Source of the DNA: Pedobacter sp. UBA5917
GTDB lineage: Bacteria; Bacteroidota; Bacteroidia; Sphingobacteriales; Sphingobacteriaceae
Assembly (NCBI RefSeq): GCF_002432345.1
Contig: NZ_DJDT01000307.1
Span: forward strand, 1-5,037
Length of the DNA stretch: 5,037 nucleotides
Direction: 5' to 3'
Each line of letters begins with the position of its first letter. Position 1 is the stretch's first letter. The notes under the pieces were generated by a model. That model was not told the origin of the DNA, searched no databases, and was given only the letters and a program-made list of their open reading frames with translations. Position numbers and translations under genes: made by a program. Shown piece after piece: positions 5,033 to 5,037 of this stretch.

Positions 5033-5037
5033 AGAGG

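Larger units (their letters stand above)
4831..5037. other. Intergenic region upstream of the ankyrin gene, to the window edge
   Basis: No gene is seen in these 207 bp. The first 90 bp are AT-rich and should contain the ankyrin promoter on the minus strand; CAAAAATTA at 4860-4868 is a near match to a reversed -7 box with one extra base of spacing. From about 4928 to the edge the DNA is a chain of inverted repeats, given separately. Confidence 0.5.

Overview
The window looks like chromosomal DNA from a member of the Bacteroidota, most likely the Sphingobacteriaceae (Pedobacter/Mucilaginibacter type). The evidence is a Rho factor with a long low-complexity insertion, a group-2 OMP decarboxylase, a DUF2851 protein (a family I know mainly from Bacteroidota), AT-rich gene starts without Shine-Dalgarno sequences, near matches to the Bacteroidota -7 box TAnnTTTG, and intergenic repeat types familiar from this group. 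Assignment below phylum is an inference from memory of similar sequences. No alignment was run.

Layout, left to right. Positions 1-582 (minus strand) hold the first 194 codons of rho; its RNA-binding and ATPase domains lie beyond the left edge. A 422-bp AT-rich divergent spacer (583-1004) carries a strong stem-loop in the presumed rho leader, a 17-bp perfect palindrome and candidate -7 boxes for both directions. pyrF follows (1005-1835, plus). A 347-bp gap (1836-2182) holds two GC-richer repeat elements, one a 107-bp unit with inverted ends and the other a 26-bp related copy. Next, on the plus strand, come a DUF2851 gene (2183-3466), a 71-residue protein of unknown function (3515-3730) and a 72-residue PspC-like membrane protein (3867-4085). 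A convergent ankyrin-repeat gene lies at 4174-4830 (minus). The 88 bp between the two convergent stop codons is almost wholly a degenerate 7-bp tandem repeat. The right end (4831-5037) has no gene visible and is built of stacked inverted repeats that run to the edge.

Functionally this is mostly housekeeping: transcription termination (rho) and de novo pyrimidine synthesis (pyrF), plus poorly characterised small or family-level genes. DUF2851 and the 71-residue gene may be co-transcribed (48-bp gap); the PspC-like gene is 136 bp further on and could have its own promoter. I see no defence system, mobile element, CRISPR array, tRNA or rRNA. The most unusual material is intergenic: the heptad repeat, the repeat units after pyrF, and the palindromic mosaic at the right edge.
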